From contig NZ_CP094656.1 of the NCBI RefSeq assembly GCF_030643805.1, forward strand, positions 1,426,001-1,490,000: a stretch of 64,000 nucleotides of DNA. Direction: 5' to 3'. The notes below the pieces were generated by a model. The model was not told where the DNA came from. It worked only from the letters and a program-made list of their open reading frames with translations, and made no database searches. Positions within the stretch are counted from its first letter, which is position 1; each line of letters begins with the position of its first letter. The position numbers were made by a program, and so were the translations under genes. Below are positions 51,265-59,666 of this stretch, piece after piece. Source of the stretch: Alkalihalobacillus sp. AL-G (lineage in GTDB: Bacteria > Bacillota > Bacilli > Bacillales > Fictibacillaceae).

Positions 51265-51294
51265 AATAATATGCCTGTAAGAACTCATTGGTGT
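51265..51294 (-). promoter_or_regulatory. Candidate sigma-K promoter of the CotG-like gene
   Basis: On the minus strand ACAC (51294-51291), 17-nt spacer, CATATTATT (51273-51265). This fits sigma-K (mACm, N16-17, CATAnnnTA) except for the final base, about 30 nt before the start codon. Confidence 0.55.
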
Positions 51295-51472
51295 GGACAA
51301 GTAAATCATAGATTGAAAATTGGCACATTTTTTGATTGTAAAGACATGGAAACTAGTGTAATGTATATGGAAATCTTTCTTATGTCTGAGTGTGAAACAG
51401 AACGAATTTATAAACTCGGAAGTAAAGTGCAAACTTCTTTGAGGTGAATTAATGTGCTAGGATGGTGATGAA

Positions 51473-51692
51473 ATGGAGGGAAATTTCCTTTATGGTAGTC
51501 ATATTAGATTAAGAGAATTTGAGGAAAAAGATTGGGTTGCTGTTCATTGCTATGCAATTGACAAGGTTAGTCGCTTCCAACGGTGGGGACCGAGCACACC
51601 CAAGCAATCTCGGGATTTTTGTGAGTGATATTTTAGTTGAGAAAAATGCAACCCCCTGGACACGGTATGCATTCGCTGTTATTAAAGAATGA
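51473..51692 (+). pseudogene. Truncated, frameshifted GNAT acetyltransferase
   Basis: ATG 51473 opens SHIRLREFEEKDWVAVHCYA...RWGPSTPKQSRDF, the N-terminal part of a RimJ-like GNAT, then stops at TGA 51628-51630; the continuation VEKNATPWTRYAFAVIKE is in another frame and stops at 51690-51692. The acetyl-CoA-binding half is absent. It is a remnant of about 70 residues placed just before the S66 peptidase gene. Confidence 0.7.
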
Positions 51693-51744
51693 ATGGGAAA
51701 AATAAATGAGTAGTTTGAAGGAACTTAGTGAAAGGGTGGTTGTT

Positions 51745-52770
51745 TTGTTATATCCGAAACCGTTAACAAAAGGCGACGTAATTGGCATTGTTGCTACTTC
51801 ATCAGGGGTGACTGGTGTATTTCGAAATAAACTGGACAATGCGATCAAGCAAATTGAGGATCTAGGCTATCAATGTTTGGAGAGTCCATCGGCCCGGTCT
51901 AACGAAAAATTAACGAGTGCTTCACCTAAACAAAGGGCAGAAGAGTTTTTGGAGCTTTACCATAACGATCAAGTAAAGGCGATTGTACCGCCGTGGGGAG
52001 GACATTTTCTCATGGATATGCTCCCGTATCTTGATTTTGAAGCACTTCGGAAAGTGCACCCTAAATGGGTACTAGGATTCTCTGATACTAGCACATTATT
52101 ATTTTCATTGACCTTAAAAGCTGGAGTTGCTTCTGCTCATGGACCGAATGCTTTGGATTTTGGAAGTTCTCCAGTTGATCCTTCAGTCCTTCAATCTTTA
52201 AGAGTTCTTGGCACTTCAACTGGAGAGCTTTTCGAGCAAACGAACCTTGACTCTTTTCAATCGGAGTGGTCGAAGGTAACTGAAGACGTTTTCCCTCCCT
52301 ACAATTTGACTGAAAAAGTGGAATGGAAGCTGCTTTCGGGTGAGACAGAAACAAATTTTAGTGGCAGATTGCTCGGAGGTTGTTTAGATACGATTTGCAA
52401 ATTGATCGGTACCCCGTACGCACCAGTTTCTCAGTTCCTCGAAAAGTATAAAGAGGACGGAGTGATTTGGTATCTAGAGAGTGACGATATGAATTCCACT
52501 GATATATACCGGACGCTATGGCAAATGAAAATGAATGGATGGTTTGAAAATTGCAGAGGGTTCTTGTTTGGAAGGCCTACCGGTTATGAGGATATAGGGG
52601 ATTTTATACTAGAAGATGCATATAAAAATCCACTATCAGATTCTAAAGTTCCGATTGTTTATGATGTAGATTTGGGTCACATGCCACCGCAATTAACGTT
52701 CATTAATGGCGCTTATGCAGAGGTTTCCTATGAAAATGGAAGAGGAAGGATAAAACAAACCTTTAAATAA
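51745..52770 (+). CDS. S66-family peptidase (LD-carboxypeptidase / MccF-like)
   Basis: 341 residues. The N-terminal PKPLTKGDVIGIVATSSG, VPPWGGHFLMDMLPYLDF near residue 88 and the nucleophile segment VLGFSDTSTLLFSL (Ser near 113) are family marks; the Glu is in WYLESDDMN near 248 and the His in DVDLGHMPPQLTF near 312. Members cut LD-bonds in murein peptides or hydrolyse microcin C-type toxins. TTG 51745 after AAAGGGTGG gives the usual N-terminus; ATG 51706 is the alternative start. Confidence 0.85.
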   Translation: MLYPKPLTKGDVIGIVATSSGVTGVFRNKLDNAIKQIEDLGYQCLESPSARSNEKLTSASPKQRAEEFLELYHNDQVKAIVPPWGGHFLMDMLPYLDFEALRKVHPKWVLGFSDTSTLLFSLTLKAGVASAHGPNALDFGSSPVDPSVLQSLRVLGTSTGELFEQTNLDSFQSEWSKVTEDVFPPYNLTEKVEWKLLSGETETNFSGRLLGGCLDTICKLIGTPYAPVSQFLEKYKEDGVIWYLESDDMNSTDIYRTLWQMKMNGWFENCRGFLFGRPTGYEDIGDFILEDAYKNPLSDSKVPIVYDVDLGHMPPQLTFINGAYAEVSYENGRGRIKQTFK

Positions 52771-52811
52771 TATGTATTAAAGCATGTTATTATATAAGAT
52801 TATCAAGCTCC

Positions 52812-52861
52812 AAAAAAAACGATTATATATCCCCAGGTGACTCAGGTTGCCCGGGGATAAT
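52812..52861 (-). terminator. Terminator of bioY
   Basis: On the minus strand TATCCCCGGG pairs with CCTGGGGATA; a TTTTTTTT run follows within about 10 nt. Confidence 0.7.
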
Positions 52862-52898
52862 AACGTTTAATGACAAAGCGGCCACTATTCGACTGTAA

Positions 52899-53480
52899 TT
52901 ACGCAGCTGGTTTATTTGAGAAAGAACGTGTAGATTTCGATAGTGTTCGGTACAAACGCGGCGCGATCAATCCAGCGCATACCGATAAGAGGATGTCTTT
53001 CGGTAGTGGAGCAAGCATCCAAGCCCATGCCATTTCATAAGTAAATCCTTCTGGAGCCGCAGCCCATAGTTTCATCGCAACATACATCCAGTTCGTTCCT
53101 ACTCCATAGTTAATCACCATTCCGACTAATGCCGCAACGATGAACATCTTCTTGCTGGACTTCGCCTCGATCATTTTTCCACATACATAAGCTACCAAAA
53201 TAAAAGATAAGATAAATCCGAATGTGGGCTTGAACGTCACGCCTAACCCGCCGGATAGCTGGGCGAAAACGGGTGCACCAGCCAATCCAATCATTGTGTA
53301 TACCGCCATTGAAATCGCACCGAGACGACTTCCGAGAATCAGACCAGCTAATATACAGAAAAAAGTTTGTAATGTAATCGGCACACTTCCAATAACAAGA
53401 AGGGAAGTCAGGTTGGCACCAATCGTCATCAGTGCTGCAAATACTGCTGCAAGAGTAATGTCAATCGTTTTGAGTTTCAT
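52899..53480 (-). CDS. bioY: Biotin transporter BioY
   Basis: 193 residues, six membrane helices, S component of an ECF transporter. ANLTSLLVIGSVPITLQTFFCILAGLILGSRLG near residues 22-54 and IGLAGAPVFAQLSGGLGV near 65 are BioY hallmarks. It takes up biotin with or without the shared ECF module. The frame opens at ATG 53486, but the second ATG at 53480 is better spaced (9 nt) from GGAGG. A BirA-like operator lies upstream. Confidence 0.93.
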   Translation of the reverse strand: MKLKTIDITLAAVFAALMTIGANLTSLLVIGSVPITLQTFFCILAGLILGSRLGAISMAVYTMIGLAGAPVFAQLSGGLGVTFKPTFGFILSFILVAYVCGKMIEAKSSKKMFIVAALVGMVINYGVGTNWMYVAMKLWAAAPEGFTYEMAWAWMLAPLPKDILLSVCAGLIAPRLYRTLSKSTRSFSNKPAA

Positions 53481-53537
53481 AATCATAAGCCTCCAATCAG
53501 TGTTGTCTATAAGAAGAATATCGGAAACTATGATTAT

Positions 53538-53568
53538 ATGTCAACTTAAATTTTAATAAGGTTAACAT
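53538..53568 (-). promoter_or_regulatory. BirA-like operator and promoter of bioY
   Basis: On the minus strand ATGTTAACCTT, 10 nt, AAGTTGACAT: an inverted repeat resembling the BirA operator. TTGACA in the second arm also forms a -35, with TATTCT 18 nt later as -10, so BirA with biotin would block transcription. Confidence 0.65.
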
Positions 53569-53690
53569 AAATATCTATCGATAACATAAAAACAATTCAC
53601 ATTCATTTATTATGTGTAAAAATATTTACAAAATGTTTTGGCAAGGTTGTGATAAACTAAATTCAGGATAAACTCGGAGGGGGCGCCACC

Positions 53691-54968
53691 ATGAGAGAAC
53701 AATCAATATTGGATTTACTTCAGAAAGAACTCGTTGTAGCTGTTGGTTGTACTGAGCCGGTCGCAATCGCACTAGCTTCAGCAACGGCCAAAAAATATAT
53801 TACCGATCAGGTTCAAAACGTAGAAGTTTTGGCGAGTGGGAACGTGATCAAAAATGCAAAGTCTGTTGGAATTCCAGGAACGAAGACAACTGGCTTAGAC
53901 TTTGCAGCAGCGCTCGGAATCGTTGCAGGTGATGCTTCAAAACAACTTGAGGTTTTGGCAGATGCAACTTCTAAGGATGAGGAAAATGCTCTCAAGCTCC
54001 TTTCTGAAAAAAAGGTAACGGTTTCGCTTGCAGATTCATCTACTAAACTCTTTATCGAAATCAAACTCTATGGTGAGAATGAGTATTCAAGAGTCATTAT
54101 TTCGGAAGATCACACGAATATCAGTTTAATTGAGGTAAATGGCGAAACTATCTATGAACAAGAGTCAGTAAGCAAAAAAAAGGATGATACCACCAATACA
54201 GACGAATCGTCGCTCACGATTGACTCGATTTTCGAATTTGTAAAAGAAGTAGATGTTAAACACTTGGCACTTGTTCAGAAAAGTATTGAGTTGAATTTCG
54301 CCATTGGGGAGGAAGGGCTTAAGAACGAGTATGGCCTCAATGTTGGCAAGACGATTCAGGAGAATGTCAAAAAAGGCATCCTTTCTGATGATCTGGTCAG
54401 TTATTCAATGTCATTAGCATCTGCAGGTTCTGATGCAAGGATGGCAGGTTCATTGAGTCCAGTAATGGCAAATTCGGGAAGTGGGAATCAAGGGATTGCA
54501 GTTACTTTACCGGTCGTAGCGGTTGGCAAAAAGCTCGGCGTCGATAAGGAAACGATGCTTCGAGCCGTGACGCTGAGTCATCTTATCACGATCCATATAA
54601 AGGAAAAGTTCGGCCGCCTGTCTGCATTGTGCGGGGTTACAGCGGCGGGCATGGGAGCGAGCGGAGCAATCGTCTATCTGCTTGGCGGTGAGCTTCCTCA
54701 CGTAAAAGCTGCTGTTCAAAATACGATCGGAAACGTATCTGGGATGATTTGCGATGGGGCGAAAGCCGGGTGCGCGATGAAGGTTTCAACGTGTACCAGT
54801 GCCGCCGTCCAATCAGCAATAATGGCTTTGAACAACAAGGAAATACAGTCGACTGATGGTTTTATCCATGACGATGTTGAAAAAAGTATTGAGAACTTTT
54901 GCAGGCTTGGAAACGAAGGTACAAATGAAACAGATAAGCTTGTGTTAAAAATGATGCTAGAAAAATAA
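53691..54968 (+). CDS. UPF0597 / CyuA-like L-cysteine desulfidase family protein
   Basis: 425 residues. E. coli YhaM (CyuA) and archaeal relatives are iron-sulfur L-cysteine desulfidases or serine dehydratase-like enzymes. Candidate cluster Cys residues: Cys 20 in AVGCTEPVAIAL, and later SALCGVTAAGMGAS, GMICDGAKAGCAMKVSTC near residues 305-365. An internal low-complexity stretch (SVSKKKDDTTNTDESS near 160-175) looks like an insertion in a linker. ATG start behind GGAGGGGG. Single gene. Confidence 0.85.
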   Translation: MREQSILDLLQKELVVAVGCTEPVAIALASATAKKYITDQVQNVEVLASGNVIKNAKSVGIPGTKTTGLDFAAALGIVAGDASKQLEVLADATSKDEENALKLLSEKKVTVSLADSSTKLFIEIKLYGENEYSRVIISEDHTNISLIEVNGETIYEQESVSKKKDDTTNTDESSLTIDSIFEFVKEVDVKHLALVQKSIELNFAIGEEGLKNEYGLNVGKTIQENVKKGILSDDLVSYSMSLASAGSDARMAGSLSPVMANSGSGNQGIAVTLPVVAVGKKLGVDKETMLRAVTLSHLITIHIKEKFGRLSALCGVTAAGMGASGAIVYLLGGELPHVKAAVQNTIGNVSGMICDGAKAGCAMKVSTCTSAAVQSAIMALNNKEIQSTDGFIHDDVEKSIENFCRLGNEGTNETDKLVLKMMLEK

Positions 54969-55002
54969 GAGGAGACGGATATCATCCGTTTCCTCTCATT
55001 TT

Positions 55003-55575
55003 CTATGTCCATTTGTCAAAGGCTTTCATTTCAAGCTTTTCAAGCTGTTGTAAAAGTTGATCGGCTTGATCCTCGATAATCGTTTGTTCGAGGTGTTCTT
55101 TTTGCACAAAACCTTCCGAATGCATATGAGTCAGCAATTCGTAAAGAGGATCGTAATAATGTTCGATATTGAACAGCCCAAGTGGCTTCGTATGATAGCC
55201 TAACTGGTTCCATGTCATTACTTCAAACATTTCTTCCATCGTTCCGATTCCGCCTGGCAGTGCAATGAACGCATCCGCTAATTCATACATTTTCGCCTTC
55301 CGTTCATGCATTGTATCAACGACAATCAAATCGGTCAGCTCCAAATGCTGAACACGATCATTGATCTTATGAGGGATGATTCCCGTCGCTTTGCCGTTAT
55401 TTGTCATGACTGCATGTGCGAGTACGCCCATCAGTCCTGAATTTCCGCCACCATAGACGAGTTCAATATCATTTTTCGCAAGCAATGCACCGAGTTGTTT
55501 TACATTCTTTTTATATGATTCACTTGAACCAAAGCTTGACCCGCAAAAAACACAAATTCGCTTGAATACGTTCAA
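55003..55575 (-). CDS. LOG-family protein (YvdD-like)
   Basis: 190 residues. VFCGSSFGSSESYKK near residue 9, YGGGNSGLMGVLA near 42 and the catalytic PGGIGTMEEMFEVMTW (PGGxGTxxE) near 108 identify the TIGR00730/LOG group, phosphoribohydrolases that release bases from nucleoside 5'-monophosphates. TTG start at 55575, 7 nt after AAGGAGGG. The Nudix gene 22 nt upstream is probably in the same operon, which suits nucleotide clean-up. Confidence 0.92.
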   Translation of the reverse strand: MNVFKRICVFCGSSFGSSESYKKNVKQLGALLAKNDIELVYGGGNSGLMGVLAHAVMTNNGKATGIIPHKINDRVQHLELTDLIVVDTMHERKAKMYELADAFIALPGGIGTMEEMFEVMTWNQLGYHTKPLGLFNIEHYYDPLYELLTHMHSEGFVQKEHLEQTIIEDQADQLLQQLEKLEMKAFDKWT

Positions 55576-55597
55576 AAAAATCCCTCCTTTTTCAAAT

Positions 55598-56086
55598 TCA
55601 GCCGACTTTTCGGATCACTTCTTTATGTGGTTTACTCTCGAAGTCTTTTAAATGGATTGAGATTTCAAACGTGCCATCTTCAAAGAATAGGGGAAGACGG
55701 CGTTTGAACCAGGATTGCATCGGCAGTTCGTATGCTTCATCTAAGGTGACCCACCGCAATTCTCCTTCTGGAGGCCTTTCAAGTAGCGTGCCATCAAATT
55801 TTGTCGTTAAATAATTAAAGACCATATAGCGATAATTTTCGTCTTGCAATATGTACTCGTCCACGCCTTTATAGCACAAATCCTTTGGTTCGACCTCAAG
55901 TCCCGTTTCTTCATAAACCTCACGGGCAGCCCCTTCAGCAAAGCTTTCACCGAGTTCGATTTTTCCGCCAGGTCCAAGATATCCTGGGAATCCATTTTCT
56001 TTCGGCCGGTTTAAAAGTAGGATACGTTCATTTTCGGTGTCATAAACAATAACCATTGATAAAATTGATGCATGTATCTTTTTCAA
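55598..56086 (-). CDS. Nudix hydrolase
   Basis: 162 residues. The full Nudix box is present: GPGGKIELGESFAEGAAREVYEETGLE (about residues 38-64). It looks like an 8-oxo-dGTP diphosphatase-type enzyme (RILLLNRPKENGFPGYLGPGG), but the substrate is unproven. AGGAGGAAT precedes the ATG. Co-oriented with the LOG gene. Confidence 0.92.
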   Translation of the reverse strand: MKKIHASILSMVIVYDTENERILLLNRPKENGFPGYLGPGGKIELGESFAEGAAREVYEETGLEVEPKDLCYKGVDEYILQDENYRYMVFNYLTTKFDGTLLERPPEGELRWVTLDEAYELPMQSWFKRRLPLFFEDGTFEISIHLKDFESKPHKEVIRKVG

Positions 56087-56246
56087 ATGATATTCCTCCT
56101 CTATTTCTACTGACCATTCTACATGATTATTCGTCTCGATTCGCTATTTTTAAAGTTAAGAATTCGTATCAGTCTTGAAAACTTATCAAAAGCCTTGTTG
56201 TTTTGATATAGTTAAGAAGAATAAATTCAAATGGAGGAATCAGAGT

Positions 56247-56813
56247 ATGCCATTATTAAATGAGATTCTAAACTATAATCATTCATTTGTAGAAGAAAAA
56301 AGTTATGAAGCCTATCAAACCACAAAATTTCCGGATAAGCGGATGGTTGTTGTTTCATGTATGGACACCCGGCTTGTTGAATTATTACCGAGAGCGATGA
56401 ACCTCCGAAATGGTGACTTTAAATTGATAAAAAATGCTGGGGCAGTCATTTCTCATCCTTTTGGAAGTGTGATGAGAAGTATTTTGGTCGCTGTCTATGA
56501 ACTTCAGGCAGATGAGGTTTTCGTAATCGGTCATCATCAATGTGGAATGAGCAGTGTTGATCCGACGAAACTAATCGAGAAATTTAAAGAAAGAGGCATT
56601 CCTGAAAATACGATTGATACACTGAAATACTCAGGTATTCAGATTGAAAAATGGTTGGAAGGCTTTGATAGTGTCGAGGAAAGTGTGGATAACAGCGTTG
56701 AAGTCGTCCGTCAACATCCATTGATGCCAGCTGATGTTCCAGTTCATGGACTTGTTATTTCTCCTGAAACAGGGAAACTCGATCTCGTTAAGGACGGTTA
56801 TAATGCAGAGTGA
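56247..56813 (+). CDS. Beta-class carbonic anhydrase (YtiB-like)
   Basis: 188 residues. Zinc and catalytic motifs are intact: VSCMDTRL (CxDxR, near residue 40) and VIGHHQCGM (HxxC, near 98). It interconverts CO2 and bicarbonate. The frame opens at 56175; ATG 56247 lies 9 nt after GGAGG and gives the YtiB-like N-terminus PLLNEIL. Its last 11 nt overlap the next gene. Confidence 0.93.
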   Translation: MPLLNEILNYNHSFVEEKSYEAYQTTKFPDKRMVVVSCMDTRLVELLPRAMNLRNGDFKLIKNAGAVISHPFGSVMRSILVAVYELQADEVFVIGHHQCGMSSVDPTKLIEKFKERGIPENTIDTLKYSGIQIEKWLEGFDSVEESVDNSVEVVRQHPLMPADVPVHGLVISPETGKLDLVKDGYNAE

Positions 56814-57411
56814 CGATGCGCAAAGAAAGGGGAATTCCTTTTTCATACGTACAGAAGCCCATTTTACACTTAATTTCCTAGTATATATTCACAACATATT
56901 TTTGAATCAACGTTCTTCAGAGGCGGATCGTTTTCCATATTGGTCATATGATGTAAAGTTCGTTGAAGAAGGGACTTTTCAGATCGCTTTTAACGAAAAA
57001 TGGAATTATCTGATCGGGCAATTAGCGGAACAACCAAAAAATGATCAACTCATTTTTTACGAAAATAGCGAGTTTTTTTATAAAGGGTTGTTTCAGGAAA
57101 CTAAGGAAAATGAAGCACAATTTATCGAGATTAAGCAGTCCTTTTTAATTTGGTGGAAGAGCTTTGCTGGTTGTTTTGTAATAGAACGGACAATTGATAA
57201 TCATTTGCATGAGAAGGTGTATCAAAGCCTGACCGCTGCAGTGATTCAATCCGGGAAAGAACTTAAAGGAGAATTACAGATTAGTCTCGTTTACGACAAA
57301 GTCCATTTTGCAGTTGAATCTGAACATTCCTATTTTGCAGTGCTTCCGATTTCGGATTTTTATTTAAGTAAAAACGATTTACTAGATCGTTTACAAAATT
57401 GTATCAATTAA
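56803..57411 (+). CDS. Hypothetical soluble protein
   Basis: 202 residues, rich in Phe, Trp and Glu (HFTLNFLVYIHNIFLNQ..., LIWWKSFAGCFVIERTIDNHL). No signal peptide or membrane helix. I recognise no family. ATG 56803 is 8 nt after AAGGA inside the carbonic anhydrase gene and overlaps its stop by 11 nt, so the two are translationally coupled. Confidence 0.72.
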   Translation: MQSDDAQRKGNSFFIRTEAHFTLNFLVYIHNIFLNQRSSEADRFPYWSYDVKFVEEGTFQIAFNEKWNYLIGQLAEQPKNDQLIFYENSEFFYKGLFQETKENEAQFIEIKQSFLIWWKSFAGCFVIERTIDNHLHEKVYQSLTAAVIQSGKELKGELQISLVYDKVHFAVESEHSYFAVLPISDFYLSKNDLLDRLQNCIN

Positions 57412-57417
57412 TGCTGT

Positions 57418-57453
57418 GGGCATAGCTCTTTTGGGAGTGTTGCCCTTTTTTAA
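57418..57453 (+). terminator. Terminator after the carbonic anhydrase operon
   Basis: GGGCAT pairs with GTTGCCC across a long loop, followed by TTTTTT. Confidence 0.6.
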
Positions 57454-57587
57454 TGGGAGTTAAAATAACAGGTTTATTCATTTGGGAAGTAATAGAAGGT
57501 GATAAAATACCAATGGCGAAAATAATAGAAGGTGAATTGATTTTAACCGATATAAAAAGAGGTTGTGTTAAATAGGAGGTACTAAAA

Positions 57588-57794
57588 ATGTATAGAAAAG
57601 GCTTAATCCGGTTGGGGTTGCTACTAGTCGGATCCATTTTTTTGTTTTTAGCAGTAGGAAATATATTAAAGACTAACGATGGATCAGTTTCATACTTTTT
57701 GAGTCTGATTTCAACACATCTTATTCTTTCAAAAAATGAGTGGATCATTGACTTTATAGAACTACTTTATGAAAACAGTAATAGGGAACAATAA
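57588..57794 (+). CDS. Small membrane protein
   Basis: 68 residues with one clear membrane helix (about 8-25, LGLLLVGSIFLFLAVGN) and a second hydrophobic stretch (SVSYFLSLISTHLIL). ATAGGAGGTACT lies 5 nt before the ATG, a strong start. No family recognised. Confidence 0.6.
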   Translation: MYRKGLIRLGLLLVGSIFLFLAVGNILKTNDGSVSYFLSLISTHLILSKNEWIIDFIELLYENSNREQ

Positions 57795-57882
57795 ATTTAG
57801 TAAATCAACAATATTGTTCGTCCTCCAAACGATAAAAAGAAGTTGTTTATAAGCTTCTGTTAAATAGTGAAAGGAGAACAAA

Positions 57883-58674
57883 ATGAATATCAACCTTAAA
57901 GGAAAGAACGCAGTTATAACAGGTTCTACCACTGGGATTGGATTTGCGATTGCAGAATCGCTCAGCTCTGCTGGTGCAAGTGTTTTAGTCAATGGTAAGT
58001 CTGAGATCAATGTAGAGGAAGCTGTGGATCAGTTGCAGGCGACAAATCCTACTGGAGAGGTTACAGGAGTTGTAGCGGACCTAGGCGATCCATCAGGTGT
58101 TCAAAAAGTGATTGAGCATTGGGCTGAAGCGGATATCCTTGTCAATAACCTCGGATTATTCGAAGTTAAGCCCTTTTTTGAAATAAGTGATGAGGACTGG
58201 GAGGAATACTTCCAGGTTAATGTAATGGCGGCAATTCGCTTAACTCGTCACTATGCAAAAAGAATGGTCGATAACGGGTGGGGAAGAGTTCTATTTAATT
58301 CCAGTACGGTTTCGGGTTTTTTTGAGGGTGAAATGGTTCATTTCGGAGCAACGAAAGCAGCGTTATTGGCGACCTCGCGCGGATTGGCAGAAAGCTTAGC
58401 TGGCACGGGGGTTACCGTTAATGCATTCCTTCCCGGTCCAACAAAAACCGAACGTGTCGGTGAGTTTGTTGAAGGTTTAGCTCGTGAATCTGATACAACC
58501 GTTAAGGAGATGGAAGAGAAGATGTTCGCTGGATTACCTTCTTCCCTTTTAAAAAGGTTCATTGAGCCGAGAGAGGTCGCGAACCTTGTAACTTTTCTTG
58601 CATCAGAGGAGGCATCGGCAATAACAGGTGCTGCAATGCGAGCAGACGGAGGAATCGTTCGCTCACTGCTTTAA
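57883..58674 (+). CDS. SDR-family oxidoreductase with substituted catalytic Tyr
   Basis: 263 residues, classical short-chain dehydrogenase size. Cofactor motif ITGSTTGIGFAIA (TGxxxGIG, residues 12-24), NNLG near 89, Ser 141 in FNSSTVSG, and Lys 158 are present, as is the C-terminal ADGGIVRSLL. The expected YxxxK Tyr is Phe 154 (VHFGATKAA, codon TTC), so proton relay by the usual mechanism is lost. It may bind rather than turn over its substrate, or use another residue. AAAGGAG precedes the ATG. Confidence 0.9.
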   Translation: MNINLKGKNAVITGSTTGIGFAIAESLSSAGASVLVNGKSEINVEEAVDQLQATNPTGEVTGVVADLGDPSGVQKVIEHWAEADILVNNLGLFEVKPFFEISDEDWEEYFQVNVMAAIRLTRHYAKRMVDNGWGRVLFNSSTVSGFFEGEMVHFGATKAALLATSRGLAESLAGTGVTVNAFLPGPTKTERVGEFVEGLARESDTTVKEMEEKMFAGLPSSLLKRFIEPREVANLVTFLASEEASAITGAAMRADGGIVRSLL

Positions 58675-58860
58675 AATCAAAATTTAAAGAATTACGGGAA
58701 GGCTTTTCTAATAATCATTGGTATTCCGGTCATGTCAGCAGTGTTATTGGATGCTTGCGGAGCGCTATAATCTAATTGTAAAAAATATTAAATCCTAAGC
58801 GTGTATAATTTCCTGAATTTTACTCAATCTAATTGTGAATAAACCTTAGGAGGTATACAC

Positions 58861-59427
58861 ATGAAAGGCAATTGGATAAAAAAGCAAACGAAGTTATTTG
58901 TATTGTCCGGAGTACTTCTTTTACCACTAGTTGCTTGTAATGCAAACGGTGGCGATAACGGGGATGCAGGAAACGGAGTGGAAACACAGGATTTAAATAA
59001 CGTTAATGAAAATGACAACGGTCTGATTGACGAAAATGGTAACGGGAATAACAATGCCAACGGGACCAACAACGGCAATGGAAATGACCGTTATGAAGTA
59101 GCCGATGATGCTGCTAAAAAGGTAGCCGACCTCCCTGAAGTAAGCGATGCCAACGTACTGGTAACAGATGAAAATGCTTACGTTGCAGCTCAACTTAGAA
59201 ATAATGAAGGTGGAGAAGGAGAAATTACACGAGAGATCAAACGTAAAATCTCTGAACAGGTGAAGGCAGTCGATCGGGATATCAACAATGTATACGTTTC
59301 AGCGAATCCGGATTTTGTAGACCGGGTCAATGATTATGTTACGCGTGTAGGACAAGGCGAACCGGTTGAAGGATTTGGCGAAGAATTTGGAGAAATGATC
59401 CAACGTATTTTCCCGAACGTGGAGTAA
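58861..59427 (+). CDS. YhcN/YlaJ-family sporulation/germination lipoprotein
   Basis: 188 residues. Lipobox LVA-C at Cys 27, then a Gly/Asn/Asp-rich linker (about 28-75, NGNGNNNANGTNNGNGND) and a YhcN/YlaJ domain (about 78-188: VADLPEVSDANVLVTDENAYVAAQL...YVSANPDFVDRVNDYV). Relatives sit on the spore inner membrane and help germination. AGGAGGTATACAC precedes the ATG; a perfect terminator follows. Confidence 0.92.
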   Translation: MKGNWIKKQTKLFVLSGVLLLPLVACNANGGDNGDAGNGVETQDLNNVNENDNGLIDENGNGNNNANGTNNGNGNDRYEVADDAAKKVADLPEVSDANVLVTDENAYVAAQLRNNEGGEGEITREIKRKISEQVKAVDRDINNVYVSANPDFVDRVNDYVTRVGQGEPVEGFGEEFGEMIQRIFPNVE

Positions 59428-59444
59428 ACATTCCATATTAAATG

Positions 59445-59482
59445 AAAAGCGAGTGATGTTATGATGCATCACTCGCTTTTTG
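59445..59482 (+). terminator. Terminator of the YhcN/YlaJ-family gene
   Basis: AAAAGCGAGTGATG and CATCACTCGCTTTT are perfect complements, with a short TTATGATG loop. Confidence 0.95.
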
Positions 59483-59512
59483 TTGTTTCAATATAGTGAG
59501 ATTCAGGACGTT

Positions 59513-59558
59513 TTTACTATGCGTGGGCGAATAATCGGATTCCGTGGCCGGATTATCC
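59513..59558. repeat. Dispersed GCGTGGCCGAATTAT intergenic repeat, copy 2
   Basis: TTTACTATGCGTGGGCGAAT then ATCGG and a second unit CGTGGCCGGATTAT. It matches the element at 31461-31513 in sequence and in having two internal units. Confidence 0.6.
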
Positions 59559-59621
59559 AATTAAAGGAAAGAATGAATGTCCAAAATGATGGGGTTCAGG
59601 TATAGTAATCTTACTTGTGGA

Positions 59622-59663
59622 TTAAAAAACCTGAGTAGAGCTCAAAAATGCTCTCCTCTCAGG
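59622..59663 (-). terminator. Terminator of the LLM oxidoreductase gene
   Basis: On the minus strand CCTGAG-GGAGAGC pairs with GCTCT-CTCAGG and is followed by TTTTTTAAT. Confidence 0.8.
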
Positions 59664-59666
59664 CTA

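Noticed and set aside
50691-51269. 192-codon plus-strand ORF opposite the DHDCDC protein
   Set aside because: Hydrophobic Phe/Ala/Val repeats are the antisense reading of the Lys/Asp/Cys codons; the minus strand has the ribosome site and promoter.
57453-57575. 40-codon ORF (GVKITGLFIWEVIEGDKIP...) before the small membrane protein
   Set aside because: Starts inside a terminator T-run with no ribosome site; the internal ATG has one but would give only 20 residues. Too little to call.
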